A stretch of 64,000 nucleotides of DNA from Paenibacillus piscarius (GCF_022234545.1 NZ_JAIEUI010000021.1:1-64000), one strand, 5' to 3'. Positions 8,512 to 17,666 are shown, counted from the first letter of the stretch. Notes: generated by a model not told the origin, from the letters alone. Program-made: numbers and translations.

Positions 8512-9554
8512 TCCGGAGGAAACACAGAGGCTTATGGTGGTATTTCGTATCGATGGTGTTCGTGAACATATTATTCTTCGCCTGCATTCTGTCTGCGCTG
8601 GCCTACTTATATCTCCGTGTGGGCCATCATACGATCGGGCACCGCACGATGTTTCCGCCTCTCCTGACCACGGTGCTGTTCAGCCTGGTTGTCGGGACTA
8701 CGATCAGTATTATGGTCGGCAAAAAAATTCTCGCCCCGATTACCGACTTCAGCCGCGCCGCCAAAGAAATTGCCAGAGGCAACTTTGACATCTATCTGAA
8801 TGAATCGCACCGGGTCAATGAGATCAGCGAAGTAGCGCATCACTTCAATCTGATGGTACAGGAGCTGCGGAGTATCGAGACCCTGCGCAATGACTTCGTG
8901 GTGAATGTCTCCCACGAGTTCAAGACGCCGATTGCCGCGATCGAAGGCTATGCCATGCTGCTTCAAGAGGAGAATCTAAGTAAGGAGGAGCATGATGAAT
9001 ACACCAGGATGATTATCGAGAGCTCGCGGCAGCTGTCCAATCTGTCCGGTAACATCCTCAAGATATCCAAGCTGGAGAACCAGGAGATGCTCACCGGGCT
9101 GGCCGAGTATCCTCTGGATGAACAGCTCCGTCAGGCACTGCTGCTGCTGGAATCCCTGTGGTCAGCCAAGCAGCTGAACCTGAATATTGAGCTGGGGGAG
9201 CAGCGCTATTACGGCAATGAGGAGCTGATGATGCAGGTGTGGCTCAATGTGCTGGGCAATGCGGTCAAGTTCACGCCGGCGGGCGGAACGATCTCGGTCA
9301 CGCTCCACTCGGACGGGACCTGGATCTCGGTGGTCATCGCGGACACCGGCATCGGTATGCCCCCGAAGGTGCGCAAGCACATCTTCGAGAAGTTCTATCA
9401 GGGCGACCCCGCCCGCGCCGAAGGGGGCAACGGCCTCGGCCTGCCGCTGGCTGCGCGCATCATCAGCCTGAGCAAAGGCATGATCGAGGTGCGCAGCGAG
9501 CCCGGGCAGGGCTCGGTGTTCACGGTTAAGCTGCCGGTGGGAGGCGCTTGCTAG
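8508..9554 (+). CDS. HAMP-domain sensor histidine kinase
   Basis: A 348-aa membrane kinase paired with the preceding regulator. Two transmembrane helices (about 11-35 and 50-72) flank only a short loop (about 15-20 residues), so it may sense within the membrane or through a partner transporter. HAMP (about 73-125), HisKA with the phosphoacceptor in NVSHEFKTPIAAIEG (about 140) and HATPase (about 230-345, with GNAVKFT and GGNGLGLPLAARI) follow. The short sensing loop next to a MacB-like ABC gene recalls antimicrobial-peptide sensing systems, although the transporter here is not BceAB-type. A 51-bp repeat array begins 28 bp after the stop. Confidence 0.94.
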   Translation: MIRRKHRGLWWYFVSMVFVNILFFACILSALAYLYLRVGHHTIGHRTMFPPLLTTVLFSLVVGTTISIMVGKKILAPITDFSRAAKEIARGNFDIYLNESHRVNEISEVAHHFNLMVQELRSIETLRNDFVVNVSHEFKTPIAAIEGYAMLLQEENLSKEEHDEYTRMIIESSRQLSNLSGNILKISKLENQEMLTGLAEYPLDEQLRQALLLLESLWSAKQLNLNIELGEQRYYGNEELMMQVWLNVLGNAVKFTPAGGTISVTLHSDGTWISVVIADTGIGMPPKVRKHIFEKFYQGDPARAEGGNGLGLPLAARIISLSKGMIEVRSEPGQGSVFTVKLPVGGAC

Positions 9555-9582
9555 GCCTGCGCATGGTTGCGGCGGGCGGTAT

Positions 9583-9993
9583 GAGGGATTTATCCCTTTC
9601 ATTTCCTCGTCACGCGCGCTTATGGCGGAATCAGAGGGATTTATCCCTTTTATTTCCTCGCCACGCGCGCTTATGGCGGGATCAGAGGGATTTATCCCCC
9701 TCATCTCCTCGACACGCCCACTTTCGGCGGGATCGGAGGGATTTATCCCTCTTATTTCCTCGTCACGCCCGCTTATGGCGGAATCAGAGGGATTTATCCC
9801 TTTTATTTCCTCGCCACGCGCGCTTATGGCGGGATCAGAGGGATTTATCCCTTTCATTTCCTCGTCACGCGCGCTTATGGCGGAATCAGAGGGATTTATC
9901 CCTTTCATTTCCTCGCCACGCCCACTTTCGGCGGGATCAGAGGGATTTATCCCTTTCATTTCCTCGTCACGTCCACTTTCGGCGGGATCAGAC
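9583..9993. repeat. 51-bp tandem hairpin array 1 (8 copies, GAGGGAT/ATCCCTC type)
   Basis: Eight units begin at 9583, 9634, 9685, 9736, 9787, 9838, 9889 and 9940, each exactly 51 bp apart. Each opens with the near-palindrome AGGGATTTATCCCT, followed by a TTTCCTCG..CACGC spacer and a GCTTATGGCGGRATCAG or ACTTTCGGCGGGATC segment. Because 51 is a multiple of 3, several frames stay open on both strands and yield 17-residue periodic peptides. I treat those as artefacts. The array lies directly after the kinase stop codon. Confidence 0.9.
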
Positions 9994-10108
9994 GTTGCTA
10001 TCTACGATAATTCATTATCCATAACAGATGGAACAAGCTCATACCGGCAGATTCTATTACTCCCTTGCAGTAACACTGGAGTTAGCTTGCCTTTCTCACA
10101 CAAACTAT
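9994..10108. other. Short intergenic tail after the repeat array
   Basis: About 115 bp between the last 51-bp unit and the stop codon of the DUF559-like gene. I see no gene, hairpin or promoter that I can support. Confidence 0.4.
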
Positions 10109-10681
10109 TCAAGTTTTCTTCACCGTTCGAGGATCAATCCCCAGCCCCCTCACCACATCCACCGGCCGCAGGTAACCCTTCATCCGGCTCGCCATGCGCA
10201 GCATGTCCCGCTCTATCCTTGTATACTGGCGGTCCCCCTCAGCGCTCTGTTTCAACAAACATGGGGTGAGCAAAGCCTTCAGCAGCGGGATGATTAGTTC
10301 GGGTGCAGACTCCAGATCATCGTACGGGATGGCGATGACGCGGTATCCGGCAATCTGCAGATAGGTCTCCCGATTCAGCTCCTGGCGGTAGCGGGTGCGG
10401 TCCGTGTTCTGGACATGCGGCCCATATCCCTTCACCTCGATTGCTACTTTAACCGCTCCCGGGTTCCACACAAAGTCAACAAAATACGGCCGTCCCCGCC
10501 AGTCTGCTACCTCATACTCCGGGTACAGATCATCCATGTTGCCGAAAATCGGCCACCATACCCGTTCCACAAACATCTGCTCCCCGTGCCGGTGCCCCCG
10601 CTCCAGCCGGTCCAGACGCTCGCCGGTCCTCCGTTTCTTATGATGCTCCAGCCATTTGTCACGCTCCTCAACAAACCCCAT
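10109..10681 (-). CDS. DUF559-like / Vsr-fold nuclease-like protein
   Basis: A 190-aa protein with a PD-(D/E)XK-type core. FVDFVWNPGAVKVAIEVKGYGPH supplies the Asp and the E-V-K pair; the second half holds an alpha/beta segment (RETYLQIAGYRVIAIPYDDL) typical of DUF559/very-short-patch-repair-like nucleases. The C-terminus is helical and basic and may bind DNA (LRPVDVVRGLGIDPRTVKKT resembles a helix-turn-helix). The ATG at 10681 is chosen because GAGGAGG sits 8 bases upstream; the frame extends 20 codons further without a site. It is a lone gene with no methylase or toxin partner nearby. Nuclease activity is inferred from the motif only. Confidence 0.75.
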   Translation of the reverse strand: MGFVEERDKWLEHHKKRRTGERLDRLERGHRHGEQMFVERVWWPIFGNMDDLYPEYEVADWRGRPYFVDFVWNPGAVKVAIEVKGYGPHVQNTDRTRYRQELNRETYLQIAGYRVIAIPYDDLESAPELIIPLLKALLTPCLLKQSAEGDRQYTRIERDMLRMASRMKGYLRPVDVVRGLGIDPRTVKKT

Positions 10682-10976
10682 TCCCACTTCCTCCTCTTCA
10701 AACTTACTTGCATAAGCACGCACAAAAAATCCCGCACCCAATCAGCCGGGGTACGGGATGTGCTTCATCCGTTTGTAGAATTATAGTACTGGCTTGCAGC
10801 CGCCGTCAATGAGAACTTCCAGTTCCGGGGGAATTACGCTCAAACGCAGATGCTTTAATCCTAACGGTCGTTGTAGCGGTGGTTGTAACGATGGGTGCCG
10901 CACAGGAGTGGATAACGTTCAAGCAGACTATTAACCCAAGCCGCCTATGTCGCCCAAGCAACCTAGCCACATCCCC
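10682..10976. other. Intergenic region, no supported gene
   Basis: This 295-bp stretch holds a terminator at 10729-10759 and a minus-strand open stretch ending near 10793. Its translation (LSVIPPELEVLIDGG then CKPVL) looks coding-like but lacks a start and ribosome site, so I cannot call a gene. It may be a decayed gene end or part of a dispersed repeat. Confidence 0.4.
10729..10759 (-). terminator. Rho-independent terminator
   Basis: On the minus strand ATCCCGTACCC pairs with GGGTGCGGGAT and is followed by TTTTTT. It lies between the oxidoreductase gene ending at 10977 and the DUF559-like gene, and probably ends the carbohydrate-uptake operon transcript. Confidence 0.7.
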
Positions 10977-12059
10977 CTACTTCCCCTCCGCCCAGCACAT
11001 CCGCTCTGCTCTTACCGTGCCGCCGGTCTCAATCGCCTGCTGCATCATCTTCCCGAGGTATACATCCTGCGAGGCTTCCGGCAGGCCGTAGAAGCCGGGT
11101 CCGCCGGCGGCGTAGAGCGCCATCTGGTCCAGACAGGAAGCAATGGCGATCTCATCATCGTACAGCCGGGCCGGGGCGAACGGGTTGTTATACAGCCACT
11201 GCTCTCCGCACAGGATGCCTTGCAGATAATAGCCCTCCGCATTCTCCTGCTCGCCTTTGTTCATGCGCTTCAGCTCCAGCTCCAGCGGCACGAGGTTCTC
11301 CTGCTGGATCAGCACCCGGTTATCGAAGATCTCCCCGCGTTCTCCGCGCACGCTAAGGTGATTCGAGCGAGTCCAGGAGCGGTGCTGGTCCTTGGTGAAA
11401 TCGTAAATGCCTAAGCGGTCGCCGAAATCCAGCCAGGCCAGCTCCCGCTCCAGCGGGATCAGCCTGTCCTCTGTAGGCGGACCGCTGCGGGTGGGGCCGC
11501 CCACCCAGCTGGAGGTGAACTTCATCGCCCGGATATCGGCCTCCTCGAAACCCAGGCCCAGCATCCGGCGTATCAGGGCCGCCCCATGATACAGATGCGA
11601 TACCGAGACGGTGGCCTCGGTGATCCGGCCCAGCCTGCCCGAGCGGATCAGCGACAGCCTGGCCTCCTGCACCGGATGGTACGGGTACTGCTCGGCGACC
11701 TGAACCCAAGCCCCATGCACGGTCAGCTCCTTATGCAGCAGCTCCAGGTCCGCCACACCGGCAGCGGGAGGTGTCTCCACAAGCGCCGGAAGACCAATCC
11801 CGGCCAAGCGGTACAGATAGTCCATGATCGCCTCTCCGCTGACAGAGACCACCGCGAAATCCGGCTCCTCCTGCCGCAGCAGCTCTTCCAGAGTGCGGTA
11901 CGTCTGAACGCCCCACGCCGCTTCCATCGCCTGTCCCTGTGCCCGGTCCCTGACAACAAGGCCGCCGACCCGGAACAGCTCCGGCAAGGCTCTGGCAATT
12001 CTTAAGTAATATTGCGCGCGGAATCCCGCTCCGCCGATAATGCTGAAGTTAACGGGCAT
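10977..12059 (-). CDS. Gfo/Idh/MocA-like oxidoreductase
   Basis: A 360-aa protein with an N-terminal Rossmann fold (FSIIGGAGFRAQYYLRIA near the start) and a Gfo/Idh/MocA C-terminal alpha/beta domain. Family members oxidise or epimerise sugars and inositols with NAD(P). The usual EKP motif is replaced by ETP (LVETPPAAG, near residue 105), so the catalytic Lys is missing and ordinary dehydrogenase activity is doubtful. The ATG at 12059 follows GGGAGGGAAGGGG; the frame is open 16 codons further. It is the last gene of the YesMN/ABC sugar-uptake cluster, which suggests a role in handling the imported sugar. Confidence 0.82.
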   Translation of the reverse strand: MPVNFSIIGGAGFRAQYYLRIARALPELFRVGGLVVRDRAQGQAMEAAWGVQTYRTLEELLRQEEPDFAVVSVSGEAIMDYLYRLAGIGLPALVETPPAAGVADLELLHKELTVHGAWVQVAEQYPYHPVQEARLSLIRSGRLGRITEATVSVSHLYHGAALIRRMLGLGFEEADIRAMKFTSSWVGGPTRSGPPTEDRLIPLERELAWLDFGDRLGIYDFTKDQHRSWTRSNHLSVRGERGEIFDNRVLIQQENLVPLELELKRMNKGEQENAEGYYLQGILCGEQWLYNNPFAPARLYDDEIAIASCLDQMALYAAGGPGFYGLPEASQDVYLGKMMQQAIETGGTVRAERMCWAEGK

Positions 12060-12173
12060 ACCCCTTCCCTCCCTAATCACACATTGATGTTGTTGCAGGC
12101 CAGCCATAAGTCCGGCTGCTCCTTCATAGCGGCTTCTACAATCATACTCTTGTCCGTTGGATTGTATGTGTGG

Positions 12174-13778
12174 TCATTTGATCAGCTCGGTGGGATTCAT
12201 GCCGGTGATCTTTTTGAACAGGGTGCTGAAATAAGGGATGTTCTTGTAGCCCACCCGCTCCGCCACCTCATAGACCAGCATATTGCGCTGCATGAGCAGC
12301 TCCCGGGCCTTCTCGATCCGCACCCGGGTCAGATAGTTATTGAAGGTCTCACCGGTAATATTCTTGAAAATAATTGACAGATGGTTGCGGGAGATAAACA
12401 CCTTATCCGAGAGATCGGCCAGTGTAAGCTCATCGGCATAATGCTCATGAATGTAGTTGGTCATGAAATCAACCACCTGCCTGTGCTTGCTGCTGCCCTT
12501 CCACTGGCGGCTGGCACAGATTGCTGTGATCTTGGCGGACAGCCAGCCGGCCAGCTGGTCCGGCAATACCAGATTGCCGATCTCCTGGGCGATCTGGTCA
12601 TTGGTGAACAGATCGTCCAGCACAAAGCCCGACTCATATAAGGAGTAGGTGATGATTCCCCATAGCTCACTGCCCAGCATCTGCACGTAGCTGGCAGATA
12701 CCCCTTGCTGCGCTTGCAGCTCTGCAATGTATTCATACACAAGCTGCTGCGCCTCCGCCTCCTGTGAAGCCTTCATCGCCGCGGCCAGCTTGTAGGAGAA
12801 CTTAACCGGGAACATGGCTCCACGTTCCTGCGTGCTGCCGTGGCTCTCCCGGTAGCGGTACACTTCATAGGACGGACTGATCCGTGCAGCTCCCTGATCC
12901 ATGGCACGGAATGCCTCCTCCGTGGATTCGGATATTCGCGTCCACGTATTCTTCACCCCTCCAATGCCGACGCGGATGACCAGCTTCAGATAGGAGCTGA
13001 TGCTGTCAATCAGCCGCGTCCCCAGCTCCTCCAATTGCTTCGCACATTCCCCGGCGGGATGGACTATCAATAATGCCCTGTGGCTGTTCAGCTCCGTGTA
13101 TTCCATCTCCGGATAGACTTTACGCGTCACCTCACAGGCAATATTACTGACCGCGAAGCGGAACAGATTCCAATCGGACACCGAGAACGAGCAGGCCCGG
13201 TCATCGCGGAGCATTTCAATCCCGATGGTGACATGGCCCCGCTCCAGCCAATACTTATAAGTGGATGGAATATGAGTGTCCGTCCTGTAGGCGGGGTCCA
13301 GAGTGCCGACAGCGGCGGAGCGGACCCACTCCTTCTCCACGAAGGGCTCGTACAGCATCATTTTCAGCTCCAGCTCGCCCTGCCGGATCTGCTTCTCCTT
13401 CTCCTGCACCAGCTCGGCGATGACCCGCTGGAGGATCGTTCTTAGCGTAGGCAGGCTGATCGGCTTGGAGACATAGTCGCTGACCTGAAGCCTGAGCGCC
13501 GCTCTGGCATGCTCAAAGTCCGAGTATCCGCTCAAAATAATAATTTTACCCGTGAACCCCTCGTTCCTTAAATGCTCCATCATCTCCAGGCCATTCATGA
13601 CCGGCATATATATATCGGTGATTACAATGTCCGGGCTGACCCTACGGATCATCTCCAGCCCGTCCTCCCCGTTCAGCGCCTCTCCGGCCCATTCCGCCTC
13701 CAGCTCCGCCCAGGGAATCGCACGCTTCATGCCCTGTAACACCTGGCGCTCATCATCTATAATCGCGATCTTCCACAT
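12174..13778 (-). CDS. AraC-type response regulator (YesN family)
   Basis: A 534-aa response regulator: receiver domain (1-120, IIDDERQVL at the start, Asp54 in DIVITDIYMPVMNG), a long middle segment of about 300 residues, and a C-terminal AraC double helix-turn-helix (about 430-534, ending KKITGMNPTELIK). This is the classic YesN layout of carbohydrate regulators in Paenibacillus. The ATG follows AAGGAGG. It is preceded by the cognate YesM-type kinase and lies downstream of the transporter genes, so it most likely activates this transport operon. Confidence 0.93.
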   Translation of the reverse strand: MWKIAIIDDERQVLQGMKRAIPWAELEAEWAGEALNGEDGLEMIRRVSPDIVITDIYMPVMNGLEMMEHLRNEGFTGKIIILSGYSDFEHARAALRLQVSDYVSKPISLPTLRTILQRVIAELVQEKEKQIRQGELELKMMLYEPFVEKEWVRSAAVGTLDPAYRTDTHIPSTYKYWLERGHVTIGIEMLRDDRACSFSVSDWNLFRFAVSNIACEVTRKVYPEMEYTELNSHRALLIVHPAGECAKQLEELGTRLIDSISSYLKLVIRVGIGGVKNTWTRISESTEEAFRAMDQGAARISPSYEVYRYRESHGSTQERGAMFPVKFSYKLAAAMKASQEAEAQQLVYEYIAELQAQQGVSASYVQMLGSELWGIITYSLYESGFVLDDLFTNDQIAQEIGNLVLPDQLAGWLSAKITAICASRQWKGSSKHRQVVDFMTNYIHEHYADELTLADLSDKVFISRNHLSIIFKNITGETFNNYLTRVRIEKARELLMQRNMLVYEVAERVGYKNIPYFSTLFKKITGMNPTELIK

Positions 13779-13823
13779 CTCTTGTCGCCTCCTTAAGCTT
13801 CTCTAGCTCCTGCTGCAGCGGGA

Positions 13824-15587
13824 TCATCCGTCCCTCCTGGTGAGAGAAGCCGGCAGCTTCTGCGCTGGAGCCTCCGGGAGCAGCGGCAGACTGATCTCTA
13901 CCCGGGTCCCTCCCTCTTCACGCTCCATCAGCGTAATCCCATAGCCGGTTCCAAAATATCCGGCGATCCGCTCTCTCACGTTGTGTATACCGTAGCCGCC
14001 GGTATGACGCTTGCGCGGCTGCTCCTTAGGCTGCTTCAGCCCGGCTCCGTTATCCTCAATGACAATCTGCAGCGCCCCACCCGCCGTGGCCATGCGGATG
14101 ATAACCTGGCCGCTGCGCTGCTTGTTGAACCCATGAACAATAGAATTCTCCACAAAGGGCTGCAGAGTTAGCTTGGGGAGGTACAGCTTCTGAAGCTCCG
14201 GCTCCACCTCAATTCTGTACTCCAGCCCTTCTCCCCAGCGGAGCTGCTGGATCTCCAGATAACAGCCGATATGCTCCAATTCCTCCGAGACCTTGATGAA
14301 GCTTGCCCCGTTGGATAAGCCGATGCGGAACATCCGGCCCATCAGCTCCAGAATCCGGCTCAGCTCATCCTGCCCGGCTTCAATCGCCATCCAGTTGAGC
14401 TGGTCCAGCATATTATAGAGGAAATGCGGGTTGATATTGGCCTGCAGCGCTTCAATCTCCGCCTTGCGCTGCTGCTCATACCGCTGCTCGAGCGACCGGT
14501 ACAGCTCCTCGATGCGCTCATTCTGCTTGCGGTAGCCGGAGAATAAATAACCGAATTCATTCTCGTAATCCACGGGCAGCTCCTCTTTGCTTGTGCCAAC
14601 CGAATACATTCTCATGGCACTGACAAGCTGCTTGATCGGCTTGGTGAATTGCCGGCTCAGATAGTGGGTCAGGAGCAGCACCAGCAGAATGGCGCCAAGG
14701 CCGATCAGGCCGATCCATTCCGCCAGCTTCAGGCTGCTTGCCGTAATCTGGCTCCAAGAAGTGAATTCGATCAGCGTCCAGATCGAGTTGTCCATCCGCG
14801 AATAGACGAGCAGCTTATTACCCGAATCCTCATTGCCGGGAATATGGACATAGCCCGATTTGTTGCTCTTCAGGTCGATCCACTTCGACCACTCCCCGGG
14901 CTCGAGCGTCTCCCCGATCTTCAGAATCTGCTTGCCCCCGCTGTCGGTCATAATACGGTTCGACCCGGAGGAGTTGCCGGTCAGCAGCTCGCGGATTTCC
15001 TTTGCTTTGATATGGATGACGAGCACACCCAGGTAATCGTTCTCCACCATAATTTTGCGGGCGAAGCTTAGCACCGGAACGTCCCCCTGAATACTGGGAA
15101 TGCTATGCTCCCCGGACCAGGCGAAGTCGCTCTTCTGCAAGCTTGCGGACCAAGGCTGCTTATCCATATCGGGCAGGTTGCGGAACTGGATGTAGCTCTG
15201 GCTGTCGTTCGGCACCGGCTGATCCATATACAGGTCAATCCCCTGGATTAATGGAATGGCATAGGTCAGATTACCGAGCGCACTCTCTACGCCGACGCGC
15301 TTGCGGTAGCGTTCGAAATCATCCTGCCTGTTCTGCAGGTAGGCCGTCAGCTCATTGTCCCGCGAGGTGGACAGTGAAATCTGCTCAATCATATTCAGCC
15401 GGGTCGAAATCTCATTGTTCAATTCATCCAGCAGCCGCTGCTGATAATGCGAGGTCGTCTTGACAAGGGCCTTCGAGGAATTGCTGTAGCTGGTCCAGGC
15501 CGTAACAGCGATTACAAGAATCAGCACAATGGCGAAGCTGTGAAAAAACAGACGGTCGATCCTGTACTTCTTAAAAGGATTGGTCAA
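13824..15587 (-). CDS. YesM-type sensor histidine kinase
   Basis: A 587-aa membrane kinase. It has an N-terminal helix (about 13-32), a large extracellular dCache-like sensor (about 33-285), a second helix (about 287-307), HAMP (about 310-365), His_kinase with the phosphoacceptor in NINPHFLYNMLDQL (about 397), and HATPase (about 480-570, GGYGIHNVRERI). The start is TTG at 15587 behind AAGGAAGGG. The extracellular domain probably reads the sugar-binding protein or a sugar. It is 45 bp upstream of the YesN-type regulator gene. Confidence 0.93.
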   Translation of the reverse strand: MTNPFKKYRIDRLFFHSFAIVLILVIAVTAWTSYSNSSKALVKTTSHYQQRLLDELNNEISTRLNMIEQISLSTSRDNELTAYLQNRQDDFERYRKRVGVESALGNLTYAIPLIQGIDLYMDQPVPNDSQSYIQFRNLPDMDKQPWSASLQKSDFAWSGEHSIPSIQGDVPVLSFARKIMVENDYLGVLVIHIKAKEIRELLTGNSSGSNRIMTDSGGKQILKIGETLEPGEWSKWIDLKSNKSGYVHIPGNEDSGNKLLVYSRMDNSIWTLIEFTSWSQITASSLKLAEWIGLIGLGAILLVLLLTHYLSRQFTKPIKQLVSAMRMYSVGTSKEELPVDYENEFGYLFSGYRKQNERIEELYRSLEQRYEQQRKAEIEALQANINPHFLYNMLDQLNWMAIEAGQDELSRILELMGRMFRIGLSNGASFIKVSEELEHIGCYLEIQQLRWGEGLEYRIEVEPELQKLYLPKLTLQPFVENSIVHGFNKQRSGQVIIRMATAGGALQIVIEDNGAGLKQPKEQPRKRHTGGYGIHNVRERIAGYFGTGYGITLMEREEGGTRVEISLPLLPEAPAQKLPASLTRRDG

Positions 15588-15624
15588 GCGCTTCCCTTCC
15601 TTTGTCTCCGGTTCACACTAAATA

Positions 15625-15664
15625 AACGGTAAAGCGGCGTATAAGAATCAGGCGCTTTACCGTT
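15625..15664 (-). terminator. Intra-operon hairpin (attenuator or partial terminator)
   Basis: Inverted arms AACGGTAAAGCG and CGCTTTACCGTT, followed on the minus strand by TTTATTTAG, lie between the inner permease gene and the sensor kinase gene. The weak T-run suggests partial termination, giving less regulator than transporter mRNA. Confidence 0.6.
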
Positions 15665-15687
15665 ATCGGAGTGATGTTTTTTACATC

Positions 15688-16536
15688 TTATCCCTTTATG
15701 CCCGTTGTCGCAATCCCGTCTACGAAATACTTTTGCAGGAAGGTGAACACCAGGGTGGCCGGAATAATAGAGACAAGCGACATCGCCAGGAGCTGGCCCC
15801 ATTCAGCCGCAGACTGGGAGTCATTGATCATGCGCAGCGCAAGACCGACCGTATATTTCTCAACCGTGTTGATGTACAGCAGATGGCCCAGGAAGTCATC
15901 CCAGTTCCACAGGAAGCAGAAGATGGTCACCGTAACGACCGCCGGGAAGGCCAGCGGCATAACCACTCTCCAGAAGATGCCGAACCAGGAGCAGCCGTCG
16001 ATTTTGGCCGATTCGTCCAGCTCCTTCGGCACACCGCGGATGAACTGGATCAGCAGGAAGACGAAGAAGCTCCCGCCGGCCCCGCCCGCCAGCAGATGGG
16101 GAACGATGAACGGCAGATACGTATTCACCCAGCCGAGCTGGTGGAACAAGGCGTACTGAGGGATGATCAATACTTGTCCAGGCATCATCAGTGTCAGCAT
16201 CAGAATTGCGAACCAGAACTTTTTCAGCGGGAAATCCAGTCTTGCAAATCCGAAGGCCACCAGTGTCGTCGACAGCAGAGTTGCGATCAGCACCATAATT
16301 TCCAGGTAGAAGGTGTTAACGTAGAAGTCCGTGAACGTATGGCCGGGAACCGAATTCCAGCCGTTGGTGAAGTTCTCCCATTTCAGGGATGACGGGAAAA
16401 TTCCCGGCGAGCCCAGCTCGGTGCTGTCCTTCAGCGAGGCACCAATCCACCAGACAATCGGATAGACCATGACGAAGCTGAAGAGAATCATGAATACATG
16501 CCGCAGTGCAGGCTTCCAGTTCAGAGATGTTGTCAT
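15688..16536 (-). CDS. Carbohydrate ABC transporter permease (MalG-type)
   Basis: A 282-aa inner-membrane permease with six predicted helices. The EAA-type loop appears as DESAKIDGCSWFGIFWRVVMPLAFPA (about 190-215), where the coupling helix meets the ATPase, and the C-terminus KYFVDGIATTGIKG is typical of CUT1 MalG subunits. The ATG at 16536 overlaps the upstream permease stop by 4 bp and has AGGAGGG upstream. No ATPase gene is in this operon; such importers commonly share an MsmX-type ATPase encoded elsewhere. Confidence 0.93.
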   Translation of the reverse strand: MTTSLNWKPALRHVFMILFSFVMVYPIVWWIGASLKDSTELGSPGIFPSSLKWENFTNGWNSVPGHTFTDFYVNTFYLEIMVLIATLLSTTLVAFGFARLDFPLKKFWFAILMLTLMMPGQVLIIPQYALFHQLGWVNTYLPFIVPHLLAGGAGGSFFVFLLIQFIRGVPKELDESAKIDGCSWFGIFWRVVMPLAFPAVVTVTIFCFLWNWDDFLGHLLYINTVEKYTVGLALRMINDSQSAAEWGQLLAMSLVSIIPATLVFTFLQKYFVDGIATTGIKG

Positions 16537-17495
16537 TTGCGTTTTTTCCCTCCTGTGTCCGTTTCGTAGAATACCCAATACTTCGAGCTGAAGGAGATCA
16601 GGAGCGTTGCAGCCACAATAGCGATCAGCATAATCCAGGCCAGAGCAGAAGCATAACCGAGTTCATAGCGGCTGAATGCCCTTTCATACAGATACATCGC
16701 ATATACATAAGTCGCGTTCATCGGTCCGCCGTTCGTAATCACGAAGGCTGAGGTGAACATCTGGAAGGCGTTGATGACGGCCATAATCAAGTTAAAATAG
16801 AGAATCGGCGACAGCATCGGCAGGGTGATCCGGAAGAATTGGACAATCTTATTGGCTCCGTCCACCGATGAGGCCTCGTACAGGTCATTCGGAATCTGCT
16901 TCAGCCCGGCCAGGAAGATCACCATGGTGGAGCCGAACTGCCAGACCGTCAGCAGAATCAGTGTGCTAAGCGCCGTATCCGGGTTAGTGATCCAGCTCTT
17001 GCCCTCGATGCCGAAGACCGCAATCAGCTTATTGAACACGCCATCTACGCCGAAAATATTCCGCCACAGCAGCGAGACACCGATACTTCCTCCGATCAAT
17101 GAAGGGAAGTAGATTGCTGTGCGGTAGACGCCAATCCCTTTTACGGCTTTGCTGAGTACCATCGCCACGAGCAGGGCGGCGGCAAGCTTCAGCGGCACGG
17201 AGGCCAGCACATACATGAACGTGACCTTGGCGGACTGGATAAATTTCGGGTCAGCGGTGAAGATCCGTTCGTAGTTGCGGGCCCCGATCCATTGCATCGG
17301 CTGCATCAGCGTGTAGTCAGTGAACGAATAATACAGGGATAAGAATAACGGATACGCCGTCAGCGCCAGGAACCCGATCAGCCAGGGAGAAATAAATAAA
17401 TAGCCGGCAAGCGGAGCGTTCCATCGGCTTTTGAAGTATGAGCTTTTCTTCAGCGATGGCGCGCCTTCGGCTATAGTGGTTGTGGAACGGTTCAT
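16533..17495 (-). CDS. Carbohydrate ABC transporter permease (MalF-type)
   Basis: A 320-aa sugar permease of the CUT1 family with six helices (the first at about 28-50). The EAA loop reads DLYEASSVDGANKIVQFFRITLP (about 225-247). It forms the heterodimeric channel with the following MalG-type subunit, to which it is translationally coupled. The ATG follows AGAGGTGACC. The gene is 170 bp downstream of the binding-protein gene, with a strong terminator in between, as is usual for abundant binding proteins. Confidence 0.93.
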   Translation of the reverse strand: MNRSTTTIAEGAPSLKKSSYFKSRWNAPLAGYLFISPWLIGFLALTAYPLFLSLYYSFTDYTLMQPMQWIGARNYERIFTADPKFIQSAKVTFMYVLASVPLKLAAALLVAMVLSKAVKGIGVYRTAIYFPSLIGGSIGVSLLWRNIFGVDGVFNKLIAVFGIEGKSWITNPDTALSTLILLTVWQFGSTMVIFLAGLKQIPNDLYEASSVDGANKIVQFFRITLPMLSPILYFNLIMAVINAFQMFTSAFVITNGGPMNATYVYAMYLYERAFSRYELGYASALAWIMLIAIVAATLLISFSSKYWVFYETDTGGKKRK

Positions 17496-17624
17496 CTGTG
17501 GTCACCTCTTGTCGTCAGTTTTATAGCTTAAGTATATAATTCACAAGCGCTTCTGCTAAAGGAGGGCAATGCTCGAATTCTTTCAAAATATAACGATATG
17601 TTCAGCAGCGGATGCTCAAAGCAA

Positions 17625-17652
17625 AAGCCCGGGCATCTGTCTGCCCGGGCTT
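17625..17652 (-). terminator. Strong terminator after the sugar-binding protein gene
   Basis: A perfect stem AAGCCCGGGC / GCCCGGGCTT followed by TTG on the minus strand, 15 bp past the stop codon. It probably limits read-through so that binding protein exceeds permease. Confidence 0.85.
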
Positions 17653-17666
17653 CCCTGATCTTTCAC

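Noticed and set aside
9548..10269. Long open frames of 17-residue repeats on both strands (for example 9622-10269 plus and 9162-9959 minus)
   Set aside because: They are open only because the 51-bp repeat unit is a multiple of three and lacks stops. Several frames are open at once, none has a ribosome binding site, and some run into the kinase gene.
10790..10870. Minus-strand coding-like stretch (LSVIPPELEVLIDGG then CKPVL, then stop)
   Set aside because: No start codon, RBS or extended upstream frame could be found; too short to call a gene, kept only as a note in the intergenic entry.
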